A stretch of DNA of 64,000 nucleotides from CAVSRC01 sp963798195 (lineage in GTDB: Bacteria; Pseudomonadota; Alphaproteobacteria; Rhizobiales; Kaistiaceae): the NCBI GenBank assembly GCA_963798195.1, contig CAWCSF010000010.1:1736001-1800000 (forward strand). Direction: 5' to 3'. The position numbers and the translations under genes are program-made. Positions 24,697 through 33,384 of this stretch are shown in pieces (position 1 is the first letter of the stretch; each line of letters starts with the position of its first letter). The notes below the pieces were generated by a model. The model made no database searches and was not told the origin of the DNA. It saw nothing but the letters and a program-made list of their open reading frames with translations.

Positions 24697-26066
24697 GCCG
24701 GGACCACGTGCCTGAATTTCGCCCGCTCGCCCGTTCGCAGAAGATCGCCGTGCGAGACGAACCGCAAGTCGAAAGCATCCGGCCAGGCCGCTTGAATTCG
24801 TTGCGCGATTTCCGCCTCGTCGGCGCCCCGGAGGGGCACGAACCGCAAGGTTGGCGGCTTCGTCCGCATGTCGATCTGGAATTCGTCCATCCCGCCGACG
24901 CGATGCTGCAACACGTCCATGATGTGGTGCGTCGGATAGTCGGTACCGTGGATACGCACGACGTCATGAATGCGCCCGACCACGTCGCGAAGGTGGGTGC
25001 CGTGTTCGCTGACCTCGACACGCGCCAGGTCGCCCGTGCGATAGCGGATGAGCGGCATGAGACGGTTGCGCAGCCCGGTGAGGATCAGTTCGCCGGCGTC
25101 ACCGCCGTCCGGAGCGGCGGAATTTTCGGCAAAAACCTCGGATTCCAGAACCTCGAGGCCATCCTTGCCGACCTCATAGGCGGCGACGCCCATTTCGGCG
25201 AGGCCGTAGCGGTCGACGACGCGGCACTCAAGCACCCGCTCGATCGCTTCGCGCATGTATGGCTGAAGCAATTCTCCGCTGGATTCGAATACTTCAAACG
25301 CCTTGCCACGACCGTATCGGCGTTGGACGTAGCCGGCGATCGCATACATGGTCGAGGGATGCGCGTGCGCCAGGTAAGGACGGTGACGGTTGAGCATGCG
25401 CCACATCTCTTCAAGACCGGAATCGTCAAAGCGATCGAAGAAGATGTTCGTGCGGTTCATCGCAAGGCACTTGAAGGTCTCGCGGGTCGGCCACCGCTCC
25501 GCCTGGGCGCCGGGAAACCGGCAGGCAAAGTGCGTTTCCGGATGGTATTTGGCTTTGCCCACGCGCTCGCGCGCATAGAGAACCACGGCGGCAGCGTAGT
25601 CGGCAGCCGCCTGATCGTAGAAGACCACGCAGGAGCGCCCGGTCGACCCGCCGGTCGAGCACCGGTAGTGCCGGCCTTCCGACAGCGGCCGGGACAGCAG
25701 GCGGTCGCCCTGCTCGTTGATGATGTCCTTGGTCAGACACGGCAGCTTTTCGATGTGTCGCCGGTCCCGCCGCACGGACTCCGGATCGAAGCCGAGCGAA
25801 GCGAAGAGATCGCGGTAGTAGGGCACGCTTGCACCGGCAAACACGAGCAGATCGGCGAGGTGGTCAATCGCGGCCTGGCGCCGTTCGGCGACCGGCAGGG
25901 CGTAGAACCGCCGCATTTCGGCCCGCTTGGCCCTTACCTGCCGTCGCTCGGCCCGCTCCGCGATCGGATAGGCGACAAAGGCACTCAGCGCGCCTTTCAG
26001 CCACCTTAACGGCGGGCGGGCATCAAGAGCCGGGGCGGTCAGTCGGAGGTGATCCGAGTTGGGCAT
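24693..26066 (-). CDS. CapK/PaaK-like adenylate-forming enzyme
   Basis: This 457-residue protein belongs to the phenylacetate-CoA ligase-like ANL group. It has STGGSTGRSCVVFY (phosphate loop), VDRYGLAEMG (aromatic/E motif), LIRYRTGDLARV and the hinge DVVGRIHDVVRIHG. In capsule clusters such CapK homologues are thought to activate an acid for transfer to a sugar; the acid is not known. The start is ATG 26,066, with a TTG 12 bp upstream as alternative. It is the first gene of the ten-gene minus-strand operon, so the promoter should lie in 26,067-26,311. Confidence 0.85.
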   Translation of the reverse strand: MPNSDHLRLTAPALDARPPLRWLKGALSAFVAYPIAERAERRQVRAKRAEMRRFYALPVAERRQAAIDHLADLLVFAGASVPYYRDLFASLGFDPESVRRDRRHIEKLPCLTKDIINEQGDRLLSRPLSEGRHYRCSTGGSTGRSCVVFYDQAAADYAAAVVLYARERVGKAKYHPETHFACRFPGAQAERWPTRETFKCLAMNRTNIFFDRFDDSGLEEMWRMLNRHRPYLAHAHPSTMYAIAGYVQRRYGRGKAFEVFESSGELLQPYMREAIERVLECRVVDRYGLAEMGVAAYEVGKDGLEVLESEVFAENSAAPDGGDAGELILTGLRNRLMPLIRYRTGDLARVEVSEHGTHLRDVVGRIHDVVRIHGTDYPTHHIMDVLQHRVGGMDEFQIDMRTKPPTLRFVPLRGADEAEIAQRIQAAWPDAFDLRFVSHGDLLRTGERAKFRHVVPA

Positions 26067-26311
26067 GGATTCTGACAAGATCTACGGGCTGCCGACTTAC
26101 ACGGTGCGCGCCATCACGACAATCGCGGCGGCCAAACGGCCGCCAACAAGCGACCTTGGCCGGCAGACAATGTCGCCTGCCAACAGCCTGCGTAAGGGGT
26201 CGGTTCGGGCCGATATCGCCGAGACCAGCGCCTGGACGCCGGTGGCTTCGTTCCCGGCCGGGCGATACCGATCGGAACCCGTCGAAGCCGGGCCGTCGGA
26301 ATCCCGCTTTG
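26067..26311. other. 245 bp intergenic region at the glycan/ectoine boundary
   Basis: It separates the head of the minus-strand glycan operon from the doeD stop. It must hold the terminator of the ehu-doe operon and the promoter of the glycan operon. I see no strong hairpin followed by T-run and no recognised operator. Confidence 0.4.
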
Positions 26312-27685
26312 TCAGGTCCCCAGCACGTCGCTCACCGCCTCGGCGAAGTGGCCGACGATGATGTCCGCTTCCGCGCGCGTCAGGCACAGCGGCGGGGCAA
26401 AGCCGACGATATCGCCCTGTGGCATGGCGCGGGCAATGACGCCCCGGCTCAGCAAGGCGGCGACCACCCGCGCGCTGACCTTGTCGCCCGGTGCGAAGAA
26501 GGTGCGATCGTCCTTGTTGGCGACAAATTCGACGGCGCACAGCATGCCCTCGCCGCGAACGTCGCCGACATTGCCGTGGGCTCCCACCGCCTCCCGCATG
26601 GTCTTGTTGAGATAGGCGCCGACCTTGCCGGCGTTCTCGACAAGGTTGAGTTCGTCCACGAGCTTGAGATTTGCGACGCCTGCCGCCGCGCCGATCGGAT
26701 GGGCGGAGTACGTCCAGCCATGGCCGATGGCGCCATTCTCATCCGTGCCCCGCGCCAGCACCTGCCAGACGCGATCCGAGAAGATCGACCCTGACAGCGG
26801 CGCATAAGCCGAGGTCAGGCCCTTGGCGATGGTGATGATGTCGGCCTCGAGGCCATACTTGTCGGAGCCGAACATGGCGCCCAGGCGACCGAAGCCGGTG
26901 ACGACTTCGTCGACGATCAGCAGGATGTCGTGCTTCTTCAGGACCGCCTGGATGGCAGGCCAATAGCCCTTCGGCGGCGGCACCAGCCCGCCGGTGCCCA
27001 GCACCGGCTCGCCGATGAAGGCCGCGATGGTGTCGGCGCCCTCGCGTTCGATCATCGCCTCCAGTTCGGCAACGCAATGAGCGACGAAGTCGGCTTCGCT
27101 CATGTCGAGCCGTGGGCGACGGAAATAATACGGCGCTTCAGTGTGGAGGACACCCGCGAGAGGCAGATCGAACTTCTTGTGGAAGACGTCGAGCCCGGTC
27201 AGCGATCCTGTCATCAGGCCGGAGCCGTGATAGCCCCGCCAGCGCGAGATGATCTTCTTCTTCTCCGGCCTGCCGAGGATATTGTTGTAGTACCAGACCA
27301 TCTTGATGTTGGTCTCGTTGGCGTCCGAGCCGCCGAGGCCGAAATAGACCTTCGACATGTTGCTCGGCGCCCGCTCCAGAATCATCCTGGCCAGCGTGAT
27401 CGAAGCTTCGGTGCCGTGGCCGACATAGGCGTGGTAGTAGGCCAGTTCCCGCGCCTGGGCGGCAATCGCGTCGGTAATTTCCCGGCGGCCATAACCCACA
27501 TTGACGCAATAGAGGCCGGCGAAGGCGTCGAGCAGGCGATTGCCGTCGCGATCCTCGATGTAGACTCCGGACCCGCCGGTCACGATCCGGCTCGGGCTTT
27601 CGCCGCGCTCGTGCTGTGCGAGATGGGTCGAGGGGTGGAAGAAGTTCTCCCGATCCCACTTGTCGAGCTGGTCGTTTGCGAGCAT
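26312..27685 (-). CDS. doeD: Class III aminotransferase, probable diaminobutyrate transaminase DoeD
   Basis: This is a 457-residue PLP enzyme. It has GGSDANETNIKMVWYY, RWRGYHGS, LLIVDEVVTGFGR and the Schiff-base Lys in ITIAKGLTSAYAPL, all class III aminotransferase marks. In ectoine catabolism DoeD converts L-2,4-diaminobutyrate to aspartate semialdehyde. I chose ATG 27,685, with AAGGA about 8 bp upstream; ATG 27,703 is also possible. It is the last gene of the ehuBCDA-doeXCD operon, directly downstream of doeC, which supports the assignment over generic omega-amino acid:pyruvate transaminase. Confidence 0.87.
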   Translation of the reverse strand: MLANDQLDKWDRENFFHPSTHLAQHERGESPSRIVTGGSGVYIEDRDGNRLLDAFAGLYCVNVGYGRREITDAIAAQARELAYYHAYVGHGTEASITLARMILERAPSNMSKVYFGLGGSDANETNIKMVWYYNNILGRPEKKKIISRWRGYHGSGLMTGSLTGLDVFHKKFDLPLAGVLHTEAPYYFRRPRLDMSEADFVAHCVAELEAMIEREGADTIAAFIGEPVLGTGGLVPPPKGYWPAIQAVLKKHDILLIVDEVVTGFGRLGAMFGSDKYGLEADIITIAKGLTSAYAPLSGSIFSDRVWQVLARGTDENGAIGHGWTYSAHPIGAAAGVANLKLVDELNLVENAGKVGAYLNKTMREAVGAHGNVGDVRGEGMLCAVEFVANKDDRTFFAPGDKVSARVVAALLSRGVIARAMPQGDIVGFAPPLCLTRAEADIIVGHFAEAVSDVLGT

Positions 27686-27717
27686 GGCCTGGTCCTTTCC
27701 CATTTCTTTCCGCCGCG

Positions 27718-29226
27718 TCAGTGCCAGTCGCGGCAGACGTATTTGACTTCGGTGAACGCCTCCATGCCCAGGCGCGCGCCCTCGCGCCCGACGCCGGACT
27801 GCTTCATGCCGCCGAACGGGATGGGCGCGCCGGTCACCTTGGTGCGGTTCACCGCGACCATGCCGAATTGCAACGCGCGGCTGACGCGATAGATGCGGCG
27901 AGGGTCGTTGGTGTGGAGATACGCGACGAGGCCGTACTCCGTGTCGTTCGCCCGGGCCACGACCTCCTGCTCGCCGTCGAACGGCGCAATTGCCGCGACC
28001 GGCCCGAACGTCTCCTCGCGCATGATCAGCGCTTCGTCGGGGACGTCGACCAACACGGTTGGGGCGAAGAACAGCCGTCCGGCGGGATGCGACGTGCCAC
28101 CTGTCAGGCAGCGGGCGCCCTTGGCGAGCGCATCGGCGACATGATCGCGCTGCTTTTGCACAGCGGCCGCGTTCATCAACGGTCCGATGTCCGGATCGTC
28201 CATACCCGGCCCGACCGTCAACTTCGCCGTCGCGTCAGTGAATCGACGGCAGAATGCGTCGTAGACGGCGCGCTCGACGTAGATTCGGTTGGCCGCCAGG
28301 CAGTCTTGCCCGGACGTCGCGAACTTTGCCTTGATCGCCTCATCGACTGCGTGACCCAGATCGGCGTCGGCGAAAACGACGAACGGCGCCAGCCCGCCCA
28401 GTTCCAGCACCAGCCGTTTCACGGTGTCCGCGGATCGCTGGAACAGCAGCCTGCCGACCTCGGTCGAGCCTGTGAAGGAGAGCACCCGTACGCGCGCGTC
28501 TTCGGTCCATGCGCCGACAATTTCCGGCGCGTTGCCAGTGACAACGTTGAAGACGCCGCGGGGGATGCCGGCGCGTTCGGCCAGCACGGCGAGCGCCGTC
28601 GCCGAAAACGGCGTTTCGATCGACGGATGCGCCACCACGGTGCAGCCGGCTGCAAGGGCGGCCGCCGCCTTGCGGGTGAGCATGGCTGCCGGGAAGTTCC
28701 ACGGCGTGACGAGTGCAGCGACACCGGCCGGTTCGCGCCATACCTCCACCTCGGCATCGGCAAGATGCGACGTCACGCTCTCGATGTTGGCGCGCTTGGC
28801 CTCCTCTGCATAAAACTCGATGAAGGAGGCGGCGTATTCGATTTCGCCGCGCGCTTCGGACAGGGGCTTGCCCTGCTCGCGGGTCATGATGGTGGCCAGA
28901 TCGTCGCGTGCGGAGATAACCAGTTCGAACCATCTGCGCAGAACGGACGAGCGCGCCTGCGGCAATAATGCGGACCAGACTGGAAATGCAGCGGCTGCGG
29001 CGTCGACGGCCCCCCTCGCGCCGGCCGCCGGGATTGCTGGCACCCGCCCTATCGTCTCGCCGGTTGCCGGATCGATGACGGGGATGGCGGTCCGCTCGGC
29101 ATCCCCGGTTGCCAGGCCGATGCGCTCGCCATCGATGAAGGCCGCCGCGCAGAACAGCGTGGGATCCGCCAGACCGCGATCTGGCGAGGCGGCAGCCGCA
29201 AATGGCGCTGGGGCAGGCTTTGGCAT
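27718..29226 (-). CDS. doeC: Aldehyde dehydrogenase DoeC (aspartate-semialdehyde type, GabD-like)
   Basis: This is a 502-residue ALDH. It has VTPWNFPAAML (oxyanion Asn), FTGSTEVGRLLF (NAD site), the general-base Glu in LELGG and the nucleophile Cys in SGQDCLAANRIYV. It is closest in layout to succinate semialdehyde dehydrogenases. In the DOE pathway DoeC oxidises aspartate semialdehyde to aspartate. The ATG at 29,226 follows a perfect GGAGG; the frame is open further upstream, but that part is unlikely to be translated. A 32 bp gap to doeD shows a common transcript. Confidence 0.87.
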   Translation of the reverse strand: MPKPAPAPFAAAASPDRGLADPTLFCAAAFIDGERIGLATGDAERTAIPVIDPATGETIGRVPAIPAAGARGAVDAAAAAFPVWSALLPQARSSVLRRWFELVISARDDLATIMTREQGKPLSEARGEIEYAASFIEFYAEEAKRANIESVTSHLADAEVEVWREPAGVAALVTPWNFPAAMLTRKAAAALAAGCTVVAHPSIETPFSATALAVLAERAGIPRGVFNVVTGNAPEIVGAWTEDARVRVLSFTGSTEVGRLLFQRSADTVKRLVLELGGLAPFVVFADADLGHAVDEAIKAKFATSGQDCLAANRIYVERAVYDAFCRRFTDATAKLTVGPGMDDPDIGPLMNAAAVQKQRDHVADALAKGARCLTGGTSHPAGRLFFAPTVLVDVPDEALIMREETFGPVAAIAPFDGEQEVVARANDTEYGLVAYLHTNDPRRIYRVSRALQFGMVAVNRTKVTGAPIPFGGMKQSGVGREGARLGMEAFTEVKYVCRDWH

Positions 29227-29343
29227 TCTCGCCTCCGGAACGGGTGAGGCGAGATTACCGGCCACGATCCAGAGCCGTCGGCCAAACTCGGCTGCGAAAT
29301 CGGAGAGATGGCCTGCCGGCACGGTGCGCTGGCGAAGGATCGT

Positions 29344-29922
29344 CTAGGCGCTCGGTCGGGCGAGCAGATGGACCGGGATTGGCTCGTTCTTGACCGGGGC
29401 GGTCACCACGTAGGTGAAATACCTCTGGATGCCGATATGGCGCTCCAGCAGGGATTCGACCAGTTCCTGGTAGTCACCGAGATTGCGGACGACGACCTTG
29501 CACAGGTAGTCGATGCCGCCGCCGACCGCCCAGCATTCGATGATTTCCGGAACTTTGGCGATGGCGCTCTCGAAACGCTCGAAATCCTCGCTGCGATGGT
29601 TTTCGATGCTGACTTCGACGAACACGATGGTCACGGACCCAAAGGCCTTCAACGAAATCTGCGCGCCATAGCTTTCGATGATGCCGGCCTGCTCGAGCCG
29701 GCGCAGGCGTTCCCAGCACGGTGTCGACGAAAGATTGACCCGCTCGGCCAGCGCCGTCTTCGAGATGCGCCCCTCGCGCTGGAGGATGCCCAGGATCTTG
29801 ATGTCCCGCGCATCGAGTCTCGGAGTATCAGGTTTGGCAGCAGTCACGCCGGCTTTCAGCCCCGTCGGTCGACGATAGGACACTAATGCGGGGGTGGCCG
29901 CGGCGTCCAGATTGTCCGACAT
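29344..29922 (-). CDS. doeX: Lrp/AsnC-family regulator, probable DoeX
   Basis: The N-terminal winged helix reads RLDARDIKILGILQREGRISKTALAERVNLSSTPCWERLRRLE, followed by a RAM-type effector domain (VTIVFVEVSIENH to FTYVVTAPVK). DoeX of Halomonas is an Lrp/AsnC regulator in the doe cluster that responds to pathway intermediates. Starts at 29,955, 29,922 and GTG 29,847 are in frame; the last gives a 167-residue protein, closer to the usual family size. The gene lies between ehuA and doeC in the minus-strand operon. Confidence 0.85.
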   Translation of the reverse strand: MSDNLDAAATPALVSYRRPTGLKAGVTAAKPDTPRLDARDIKILGILQREGRISKTALAERVNLSSTPCWERLRRLEQAGIIESYGAQISLKAFGSVTIVFVEVSIENHRSEDFERFESAIAKVPEIIECWAVGGGIDYLCKVVVRNLGDYQELVESLLERHIGIQRYFTYVVTAPVKNEPIPVHLLARPSA

Positions 29923-29963
29923 GCAAAGTGTGGGCCTGTTGGGTGCCAATTGCATCGATCTGT

Positions 29964-30740
29964 CTAGTTCCCGTCGAGCACCGCCTTGAGAAACTCGCGG
30001 GTGCGCGCCTCCTTGGGGTCCGTGAACAGCTCCTCGGGTGTCCCCTGCTCCCTGATCCTGCCCTTGTCGAAGAAACAGACCCGATCGGAGACCTCGCGTG
30101 CAAAGCGCATCTCGTGCGTGACCAGCAGCATCGTGAGGTCGTGCTCGGCGGCGAGGCTGCCGATGACGGTGAGGACCTCGCCGACAAGCTCCGGATCCAG
30201 CGCCGACGTCGGCTCGTCGAACAGCATGATCTTCGGGCGCATGGCCAGCGCCCGGGCAATGCCGACGCGTTGCTGCTGGCCGCCGGAAAGCTGATTGGGG
30301 AACTTGTTCGCCTGCTCGGTCAGGCCGACCAGTTTGAGCAATTCCTCCGCGCGGTCGCGGGCTTCCGCCTTGGACATCTTGAGCACCGTCATCGGCGCTT
30401 CCGTGATGTTGCGGAGCACCGTCATGTGCGGAAACAGATTGAACTGCTGGAAGACCATGCCGAGCATCTTGCGCATGGTCCGCAGGTGGTTTTCACCGGC
30501 CTTGACCAATTCGCCGTTGCGTTCCTCGTGCCATAGCGGTTCGCCGCCGACGCGGATCACGCCCGCGTTGATCTTCTCCAGCGTCATCAGAATGCGCAGC
30601 ACCGTCGATTTCCCGGATCCGGACGGTCCGATGATCGTGACCTTCTCACCGGGCGCGACGGTAAAATCGAGTTCGTTCAGGACGATGTGGTCGCCGTAGT
30701 TCTTGACCACCTTGTCGAAGGAAATGATCGGCTCCGTCAT
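29964..30740 (-). CDS. ehuA: Ectoine/hydroxyectoine ABC transporter ATPase EhuA
   Basis: This is a 258-residue polar amino acid-type ATPase with Walker A GPSGSGKST (about 38-46), signature LSGGQQQRVGIARA, Walker B IMLFDEPTSALDP and the His switch TH. It overlaps the ehuD stop by 4 bp (30,737-30,740). The flanking permeases, EhuB and catabolic genes identify it as the Ehu importer that brings ectoines in as nutrients. Confidence 0.92.
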   Translation of the reverse strand: MTEPIISFDKVVKNYGDHIVLNELDFTVAPGEKVTIIGPSGSGKSTVLRILMTLEKINAGVIRVGGEPLWHEERNGELVKAGENHLRTMRKMLGMVFQQFNLFPHMTVLRNITEAPMTVLKMSKAEARDRAEELLKLVGLTEQANKFPNQLSGGQQQRVGIARALAMRPKIMLFDEPTSALDPELVGEVLTVIGSLAAEHDLTMLLVTHEMRFAREVSDRVCFFDKGRIREQGTPEELFTDPKEARTREFLKAVLDGN

Positions 30741-31432
30741 CGCAGCGGCAATCCTGTTTTTGGCAGGCTCCGGTCGACGAGCCGCACGACGGCCGAGGCG
30801 ACCAGGGTCAGGATGAGATAAAGCCCGCCGACCATCGAGAGCGGCACAAGATAGTCGAACGTCTGGTCCCCGATGATCCTGGCGACATTGAGCATCTCCA
30901 GCACGGTCACCACCGAGAGCACCGGCACGTCCTTCATGATCGAGACGAGGTAGTTGCCGAGCGCGGGAACGACGCGCGGTACCGCCTGCGGCAGGATCAC
31001 GTGGGTGAAGGTGTGCGCGCCGGAGAAGTCGAGCGCCTTGGCGGCTTCGCGCTGGCCTTGTGGCACCGCTTCGATGCCGGCGCGATAGACCTCCGCCATG
31101 TATGCGCTGTACTGAACGCCGAGAGCCAGTGCGCCGGTCAGGAACGCTGGAAGGATGATCCCGTATTCGGCCAGCACGTAGTAGAGAAAGAACAGTTGCA
31201 CCAGCAGCGGCGTGTCGCGGAAAAACTCGGTTATCGCATAAGCCGGCCAGGAAACGACCTTCAGCGGGACGCCCTTGAGGACGGCAAAGATCAGGCCAAG
31301 CACCAGGGCGACGAAGAAGCCGGCGATCGACGCCTCGATCGTGACCACCAGGCCGATAAGCAGCATCGGCAGGATCGACAAGGCGAAGGCCAGTTCGCCG
31401 TGCGTTGTGTCCCAGTGATAGCCGAACAGCAT
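30737..31432 (-). CDS. ehuD: Ectoine/hydroxyectoine ABC transporter permease EhuD
   Basis: This 231-residue polar amino acid permease has about five membrane helices and the EAA loop region (REAAKALDFSGAHTFTHVILPQAVPRVVPALGN) that contacts the ATPase. There is a 4 bp gap to ehuC and a 4 bp overlap with ehuA. It forms the membrane channel with EhuC. Confidence 0.9.
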   Translation of the reverse strand: MLFGYHWDTTHGELAFALSILPMLLIGLVVTIEASIAGFFVALVLGLIFAVLKGVPLKVVSWPAYAITEFFRDTPLLVQLFFLYYVLAEYGIILPAFLTGALALGVQYSAYMAEVYRAGIEAVPQGQREAAKALDFSGAHTFTHVILPQAVPRVVPALGNYLVSIMKDVPVLSVVTVLEMLNVARIIGDQTFDYLVPLSMVGGLYLILTLVASAVVRLVDRSLPKTGLPLR

Positions 31433-31436
31433 CGGG

Positions 31437-32108
31437 TCAGGTCCTCGCGCCGCGCCATCGGCCGACCGAGTGCTCCAGCAGGCGCATGATGGCCGTCAGC
31501 ACCAGCGCCATGCCGAAATACATCAGCAGGATGATGGAATAGACCGTCGTCGAATCTTGCGTGAAATTCCGGATTTGCTCGGCGCGAAAAGCGAGGTCGC
31601 CAAGGCTGATCAGGGACGCCAGGGCGGTGTCCTTGAGGTTCTGGACGGCGAGATTGCCGAAGGATGGCATCATCTCGGGAATCGCCTGCGGCAGGGCAAT
31701 GCGCCACAGCGCTTGGCGCGGTGTGAAATTGAGTGCGCGCGCGGCCTCGTATTGGGCCGGCCGAACGGCCTGGATGGCGCCGCGCACCACTTCAGCGCCA
31801 TAAGCGCCGATGTTGAGACCGAGGGCGAGAACTCCGGCAGCGACAGGCGGCAGCCTCAGGTTGATGCCGATGGCGTCGCCGGCGATGGGCAGCGCGAAGT
31901 AGAGCCAGAAGAGCTGCACCAGCAGCGAGGTGCCGCGAAATATTTCGATATAGACGATCGAAAAGCCCTTGATCGCCCAGTTCGATGAAATCTTTCCGAT
32001 GCCGAAGGCGAAGGCGCAGATGGCCCCGAGGATGGTCGAGAAAACCGTCAGCTCGATGGTAACCCAGGCGCCCTGCAGGAGGGGCCGAAGATATTCAACC
32101 CAATGCAC
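31437..32108 (-). CDS. ehuC: Ectoine/hydroxyectoine ABC transporter permease EhuC
   Basis: This is a polar amino acid permease of about 223 residues with an ILGAICAFAFGIG first helix region and an EAA loop (YEAARALNFTPRQALWRIALPQAIPEMMP). I prefer GTG 32,108, which has GAAGGGGG at a suitable distance; GTG 32,129 is 21 bp upstream but its ribosome site is too close. It is preceded by ehuB and followed by ehuD in the same operon. Confidence 0.88.
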   Translation of the reverse strand: MHWVEYLRPLLQGAWVTIELTVFSTILGAICAFAFGIGKISSNWAIKGFSIVYIEIFRGTSLLVQLFWLYFALPIAGDAIGINLRLPPVAAGVLALGLNIGAYGAEVVRGAIQAVRPAQYEAARALNFTPRQALWRIALPQAIPEMMPSFGNLAVQNLKDTALASLISLGDLAFRAEQIRNFTQDSTTVYSIILLMYFGMALVLTAIMRLLEHSVGRWRGART

Positions 32109-32197
32109 CGGCGAAGCACCCCCTTCCACCGCTCCAGTTTGGCAAAGCCGGGCGCTCGCGGAGCGCCCGGCTGTTCGTGTGCAAGGTCAGGCCGTGA

Positions 32198-33076
32198 TCA
32201 GCCGGCGCACAACTGCTCGGTCGTCTTGGCGGAGGAGCCGTTGATGTCTGCCGGCGTGAAGCCGTACCCCGACAGGATCTTCTTCCACGCGTCGGTCTTC
32301 TTGAACTTCACCAACTCGGCATTGAACGCGTCGCGAAGGTCCTTGGAGTCGGTGTTGAAGTTGAAGCCGCCCCAGCTGCGCACTTCTTTCCCGTCGACAA
32401 CCGGGTCGACAAAATCGGCGGCGAGCTCGACCTTGTCGCTCTTTCCGGCGAGTTCGCTGGCGGTCAGGCCGGTCGCCGCGTAGGCATCGGCCCGGCCGGT
32501 GGCCACGGTCGAGATGGCATCGGCGTTGGCGGCAATCGTGACGATGTTGCTTTCCGGCACACCGAGCGCCTGCATCATGTTGAGCTGGTCGGCACCGGCC
32601 ATGATGGCGACCTTCATGCCGTCTTTCTTGAAGTCGGAATAGGTGTGGATATTCTTGGGATCGCCGACCGCGACCAGCAGGCCTTCGCCGTAAGAGGTAT
32701 TGGGGTCGGAATAGACGACCTTCTGGCAGCGTTCGGGCCGGATGGCCATTTCCGCCGCCGTCATGTCGAAGCGGTTCGCCTGGAGGCCGGGGATGAGCGA
32801 GCTGAAGCTGGTCACCACCCACTGAATGTTGTCGGCCTCGATGCCGAGCGCCTTGACCACTTCCTTGGCGACATCGGGCCCGGCGCCCTTGGCGTCGCCA
32901 TTCGGATCGACGTAGCCGTACGGAATCTCGTTGGCGACGGCGATGCGGATATATCCGCGATCTTTCACTTCCTTGAGGGTTACGGCGTTGGCAGCGGTTG
33001 AGGCTGCGGCAGTGAGGGCCAGGGTGGTGGCGAACGCGGCAGCAAGCTTCCAGGATCGTTTGGAGAGAGTACCCAT
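32198..33076 (-). CDS. ehuB: Ectoine/hydroxyectoine-binding protein EhuB
   Basis: This is a 292-residue family 3 solute-binding protein. A Sec signal peptide (about 1-31, ending AANA) precedes KEVKDRGYIRIAVANEIPYGYVDPNG, the usual start of the mature domain. The ATG at 33,076 has GGAAGGA about 8 bp upstream. It is the first gene of the importer operon, as expected for a highly expressed binding protein. Known EhuB binds ectoine and hydroxyectoine in an aromatic cage; I did not map those residues individually. Confidence 0.9.
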   Translation of the reverse strand: MGTLSKRSWKLAAAFATTLALTAAASTAANAVTLKEVKDRGYIRIAVANEIPYGYVDPNGDAKGAGPDVAKEVVKALGIEADNIQWVVTSFSSLIPGLQANRFDMTAAEMAIRPERCQKVVYSDPNTSYGEGLLVAVGDPKNIHTYSDFKKDGMKVAIMAGADQLNMMQALGVPESNIVTIAANADAISTVATGRADAYAATGLTASELAGKSDKVELAADFVDPVVDGKEVRSWGGFNFNTDSKDLRDAFNAELVKFKKTDAWKKILSGYGFTPADINGSSAKTTEQLCAG

Positions 33077-33384
33077 TTTCGTGTCCTTCCGGATGTCGTT
33101 GCGGATCCTACATGGGGCCGAATATGGCCAAAGGCTTCGAGGGCATCGGTCGAGCGTGAACATTGCTCGATGGGACTGAAATGAAGGGCGTTCTCCGAAT
33201 GGCCTCGCGATTTCGACTGGGTATCGAAGCGTCGCGGAGAGCGGGTTCGGTGTCGAGGGAAGATATGACTTTTTTTGATCGTCCCGGCAGGAGGATCGGC
33301 TATGCACGCGCCGCGGATTTGGAGAGATCGACTTTGTCGGCGAATGGATAGTGTTGCGACCACGGTAAAGGACTGCGCGCATGT
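33077..33384. promoter_or_regulatory. Divergent ehuB/eutB intergenic region
   Basis: 308 bp hold no gene. They must contain the promoters of both arms of the ectoine locus. I see one inverted repeat, TCGAGC-N9-GCTCGA at 33,150-33,170, about 75 bp upstream of ehuB, and a T-run (33,270-33,277). No clear sigma-70 pair stands out. This is the place where DoeX, or an EnuR-type regulator coded elsewhere, would be expected to act. Confidence 0.55.
33150..33170. repeat. Inverted repeat, possible operator in ehuB/eutB region
   Basis: TCGAGC and GCTCGA arms of 6 bp with a 9 bp spacer lie in the divergent promoter region of the ectoine locus. It could be a regulator site; chance occurrence in GC-rich DNA is possible. 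Confidence 0.3.
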
